Assembly (NCBI RefSeq): GCF_016918935.1 | Contig: NZ_JAFFOB010000015.1 | Coordinates: 62,001 to 126,000, forward strand | Direction: 5' to 3' | DNA from: Roseitranquillus sediminis | Lineage (GTDB): Bacteria > Pseudomonadota > Alphaproteobacteria > Rhodobacterales > Rhodobacteraceae | Length of the DNA: 64,000 bases | The notes under the pieces: generated by a model | Seen by the model: only the letters and a program-made list of their open reading frames with translations | What the model was told of the DNA's origin: nothing | The model's database searches: none | Shown: piece by piece, positions 61,123 through 64,000 of the stretch | Position numbering within the stretch: the stretch's first letter is position 1 | How the letters are laid out: every line of letters begins with the position of its first letter | Made by a program: the position numbers and the translations under genes

Positions 61123-64000
61123 GCCTGCCCGAACTCTTCACCCGCCGCCCTGTGCTGTCGACGGTGCTGGGCGCGCTGATCCTGCTCCTCGGGCTGCAGG
61201 GTCTCCTCAACCTGCCGGTGCGCCAGTATCCGGAGGTTGAGGAGACGGTGATCACCATCACCACGACCTACCCGGGCGCCAGCGCCGACCTGATGCAGGG
61301 CTTCGTGACCGCGCCGATCGCGCGCGCCGTCTCCACCACCGAGAACGTCAGCTACGTGACTTCGCAGAGCCGGCCGTCCGTCTCGACGGTGACGGTGCAG
61401 ATGCAGCTCGGCGCCGATCCCGACATTGCGCTGACCGAGGTGATGTCGAAGGTCCAGCAGGTGCGCGGCCAGCTGCCTTCCGAGGCCAAGGATCCGGTGA
61501 TCGTCAAGGGCACCGGCATGCAGTTCGCGATCATGTACCTCGCCTTCCAGAACGAGAACATGAGCCCTGAGCAGCTGACCGAGTACCTCGAGCGGGTGAT
61601 CCGTCCGCGGATGTCGACGATCGAGGGCGTGGCCGAGGTGCAGATCATCGGCGCGGCGAACTACGCGATGCGGGTCTGGATCGACCCGGTGAAGCTTGCC
61701 AGCCGCGGCGTCACGGCGTCCGAGGTGCTGGCGGCGATCAATTCGTCGAACTTCCTGTCGGCGCCGGGTTCGACCCGGAACGAGTACGTGAGCTATTCCA
61801 TCACGCTGCAGTCGACCCTGCAGACGCCGGAAGCGTTCGCACAGCTGCCGATCCGGGCCGAGGGCGACGACGTGGTGCGCCTCGGCGACGTGGCAGAGGT
61901 CGAGCTGGCCGCCGAATCGATCGACACCGTGGTGCGCTTCAATGGCGAACCGGGAACCTTCATCGGCGTCTTCCCGTCGCCCGCGGCGAACCCGCTCGAC
62001 GTGGCGGCGGGGGTTCTGGAGGAGCTGCCCGCAATCCGCGACAGCCTGCCCGACGGGATGACCGTCTCGATGGTATATGATGCCACCGAGACCATCTCGG
62101 CCTCGATCGAGGAGGTGTTCAAGACAATCGCCGAGGCGGTGATCATCGTGGTGCTGGTGATCCTCCTGTTCCTTGGTTCGTTCCGGTCGGTGCTGATGCC
62201 GATCGCGACGATCCCGCTGTCGCTGGTCGGCGTCTGCTTCTTCCTCTGGTTGATGGGCTACTCGATCAACCTCCTGTCGCTGCTTGCGATGGTGCTGGCG
62301 ATCGGCCTCGTCGTCGATGACGCGATTGTGGTCGTCGAGAACATCCACCGCCATGTCGAGGAGGGGATGAAGCCGCTGGCGGCGGCGATCAGGGGAATGC
62401 AGGAGATCTGGCTGCCGATCGTGGCGATGTCGCTGACGCTCGTCGCTGTATTCGTGCCGATCGGGTTTGCCGGCGGACTGACCGGATCGCTGTTCCGCGA
62501 GTTCGCGTTCACGCTGGCCGGGGCGGTGCTGATCTCCGGCCTCATCGCTTTGACGATCACCCCGATGATGTCGGCGCGGCTGCTGAAATCCGGCGGGCAC
62601 AGCCGGTTTCAGCGGATCGTCGATCGCACCTCCGACCGGCTGTCGAACTGGTACGAGCGGCGCGTCGAGAGCTCGCTCGACTACCGGCCCGTGACGCTCC
62701 TGATGGTCGTCGTGCTGGTCGGCGTCACCGGGTTCATGTTCCTCAACACGTCGAGCGAGCTGGCGCCGGAGGAGGATTCGGGCGCCCTCTTCTCGCTGTT
62801 GACCGGGCCGCGCTACGCGACGAGCGAATACACCTTCGAGTACGCCGCCGAGATCGGCGAGTTGACCCGCGATATCGAGGAGGTGCGCGCGCAGTTCCAG
62901 ATCGTCGGCATGGGCGGGCAGACCAATTCCGGCTTCGCCATCTGGGGCCTCAGGGACTGGGCCGAGCGCGACCGCAGCCAGGCCGAAATCCAGCAGGAGA
63001 TCCAGGGCCGCATCGCCGCCGTCGACGGGGTCGAGGCGCTGGTCTTCGCGCCGCCGTCGCTGCCGGGCGCGGGCGGAGGCCTGCCGATCTCGCTGGTGAT
63101 CCAGTCGACCGGCGATCCGGCCCAGGTCTATGAGGTCGCCGAGGAGATCCGGCTGGCGGCGCAGCAGACCGGGCGGTTCATCGTGGTGCAGAACTCGCTC
63201 GCATTCGACGCGCCGCAGGTGACGGTGACCATCGACCGCGACCGCGCGGCGGCGCTGAACGTGCCGGTGGCGGACATCGGCTCGACGCTCGGCATCCTCG
63301 TCGGCGGCGGTGCGGTCAGCCAGTTCGACCGCGAGAGCCAGAGCTACGACGTCATCACGCAGGTGCCGCAGGACTACCGTGCCAACCCCGAGCGGCTCGG
63401 CGAGTACTTCCTGCGCTCGGCCACCGGGGCGATGATACCGCTGTCGTCGGTGATCGACGTATCGACCAACGCCTCGCCGGCGGCGATCGAGCAGTTCAAC
63501 CAGCTGAACTCGGCGACTATCTCGGCGCTGCCGCTGCCAGGCGTCACGACCGGCGAGGGCCTGGCGACGATCCAGGAGCTTGCCCGTGAGGCGCTGCCGG
63601 ACGGGTTCTTCATCGACTACTCCGGGCAGTCGCGCCTGGAGGTCGAGCAGGGCAATACAATTCTCGTGGCCTTTGCCGCTGCGCTCATCGTGATCTACCT
63701 GCTGCTCGCCGCGCAGTTCGAGAGCTTCCGAGACCCGTTCATCATCATGATGTCCGTGCCGCTGTCGATCTTCGGCGCGATCCTGCCGCTGAACCTCGGG
63801 CTCGGGTCGCTCAACATCTACACACAGGTCGGGCTGATCACGCTCATCGGCATCATCACCAAGCACGGGATCCTGCTGGTCGAGTTCGCAAACCAGCGGC
63901 AGGCGGCGGGGCTTTCTGTGCGCGAGGCGATCGTCGAGTCCGCCAAGGTGCGGCTGCGGCCCATCCTGATGACCACCGCCGCGCTGGCGCTGGCAGTGGT
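61119..64000 (+). CDS. RND efflux pump, inner-membrane permease (3-prime truncated by window)
   Basis: The frame is open from ATG at 61119 to the window edge (960 codons) and would be about 1030 in an intact HAE-1 pump. It starts MSLPELFTRRPVLSTVLGAL. The proton-relay Asp pair is in LAIGLVVDDAIVVVENIHRH in TM4. Porter-domain segments such as MSKVQQVRGQLPSEAKDPVI and TM segments near the end (IYLLLAAQFESFRDPFIIMM) follow. It exports hydrophobic compounds by proton antiport. Drug profile is not predictable. The end lies beyond the window. Confidence 0.95.
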   Translation, partial: MSLPELFTRRPVLSTVLGALILLLGLQGLLNLPVRQYPEVEETVITITTTYPGASADLMQGFVTAPIARAVSTTENVSYVTSQSRPSVSTVTVQMQLGADPDIALTEVMSKVQQVRGQLPSEAKDPVIVKGTGMQFAIMYLAFQNENMSPEQLTEYLERVIRPRMSTIEGVAEVQIIGAANYAMRVWIDPVKLASRGVTASEVLAAINSSNFLSAPGSTRNEYVSYSITLQSTLQTPEAFAQLPIRAEGDDVVRLGDVAEVELAAESIDTVVRFNGEPGTFIGVFPSPAANPLDVAAGVLEELPAIRDSLPDGMTVSMVYDATETISASIEEVFKTIAEAVIIVVLVILLFLGSFRSVLMPIATIPLSLVGVCFFLWLMGYSINLLSLLAMVLAIGLVVDDAIVVVENIHRHVEEGMKPLAAAIRGMQEIWLPIVAMSLTLVAVFVPIGFAGGLTGSLFREFAFTLAGAVLISGLIALTITPMMSARLLKSGGHSRFQRIVDRTSDRLSNWYERRVESSLDYRPVTLLMVVVLVGVTGFMFLNTSSELAPEEDSGALFSLLTGPRYATSEYTFEYAAEIGELTRDIEEVRAQFQIVGMGGQTNSGFAIWGLRDWAERDRSQAEIQQEIQGRIAAVDGVEALVFAPPSLPGAGGGLPISLVIQSTGDPAQVYEVAEEIRLAAQQTGRFIVVQNSLAFDAPQVTVTIDRDRAAALNVPVADIGSTLGILVGGGAVSQFDRESQSYDVITQVPQDYRANPERLGEYFLRSATGAMIPLSSVIDVSTNASPAAIEQFNQLNSATISALPLPGVTTGEGLATIQELAREALPDGFFIDYSGQSRLEVEQGNTILVAFAAALIVIYLLLAAQFESFRDPFIIMMSVPLSIFGAILPLNLGLGSLNIYTQVGLITLIGIITKHGILLVEFANQRQAAGLSVREAIVESAKVRLRPILMTTAALALAV

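Noticed and set aside
60819-63866. Open frame of over 1000 codons on the minus strand
   Set aside because: It is antisense to the RND pump and adaptor genes, has Arg/His/Asp-rich composition and no family motifs. It is a by-product of high GC content.

Overview
The window is a high-GC chromosomal segment of an alphaproteobacterium, most likely from the order Rhodobacterales. The evidence is the gene content and order: the petP-petR pair, the run of Suv3-like helicase, S4 protein, FdxA ferredoxin and CarD, the hisB-hisH-hisA-hisF-hisE block, the mreBCD-mrdA-rodA block, and a protein with a VPLPA-CTERM sorting tail. No species can be named from sequence alone.

Layout. 1-1.4 kb: decayed DNA (a frameshifted LysR remnant and an IS256-type transposase fragment) beside tRNA-Gln. 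1.6-3 kb: a Fe-S type uracil-DNA glycosylase and SseB. 3-11.4 kb (minus strand): leuA with a Leu-rich leader peptide, then the elongasome block mreB-mreC-mreD-mrdA-rodA with ghrA. 11.5-18.8 kb: ferritin-like protein, SDR, MORN-repeat protein, H-NS-like protein, WrbA, zincin, gltX, DMT transporter, HU. 18.9-27.2 kb: amn-ade purine salvage pair and the isoprenoid group dxs-ispA-xseB with an HDAC-like amidohydrolase. 27.4-33 kb: VPLPA-CTERM protein, petP-petR, ilvE, htpX, a lysophospholipase-like hydrolase and an SCP2 protein. 33-38 kb: TPR protein, helicase, S4 protein with an apparent CTG start, fdxA, carD. 38-44.4 kb: a GspC/PilP-like membrane protein, SIMPL protein, metY, alanine symporter, DUF998 protein. 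44.4-51 kb: tRNA-Tyr, rlmB, zinc-ribbon, YHS and CoA-binding proteins, his genes, a 32-residue membrane protein and a LysE/ArgO exporter. 51.2-58.6 kb: the signalling cluster described below. 58.6-59.2 kb: IS3-family debris. 59.2-64 kb: a TetR-controlled RND efflux operon whose pump gene runs off the window end.

Most of the window is conserved housekeeping DNA. The part most likely to be a little-described system is 51.2-58.6 kb. A PLP-dependent alpha-oxoamine synthase is followed by a six-TM histidine kinase and, with a 4-nt overlap, a REC-GGDEF-EAL protein that appears able both to make and to degrade c-di-GMP. Upstream, on the opposite strand, is a second kinase with a related membrane domain, and a beta-barrel protein lies between. 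The architecture recalls the Legionella Lqs and Vibrio Cqs alpha-hydroxyketone circuits, where an oxoamine synthase makes a signal read by a six-TM kinase, but here the output would be c-di-GMP. That functional reading is inference from gene order and domains.

Secondary points of interest are the leuA leader peptide, the CTG start of the S4 gene, the carD leader hairpin, a perfect 16-bp operator before the RND operon, and a stand-alone terminator with a possible small RNA upstream of the CoA-binding protein gene.
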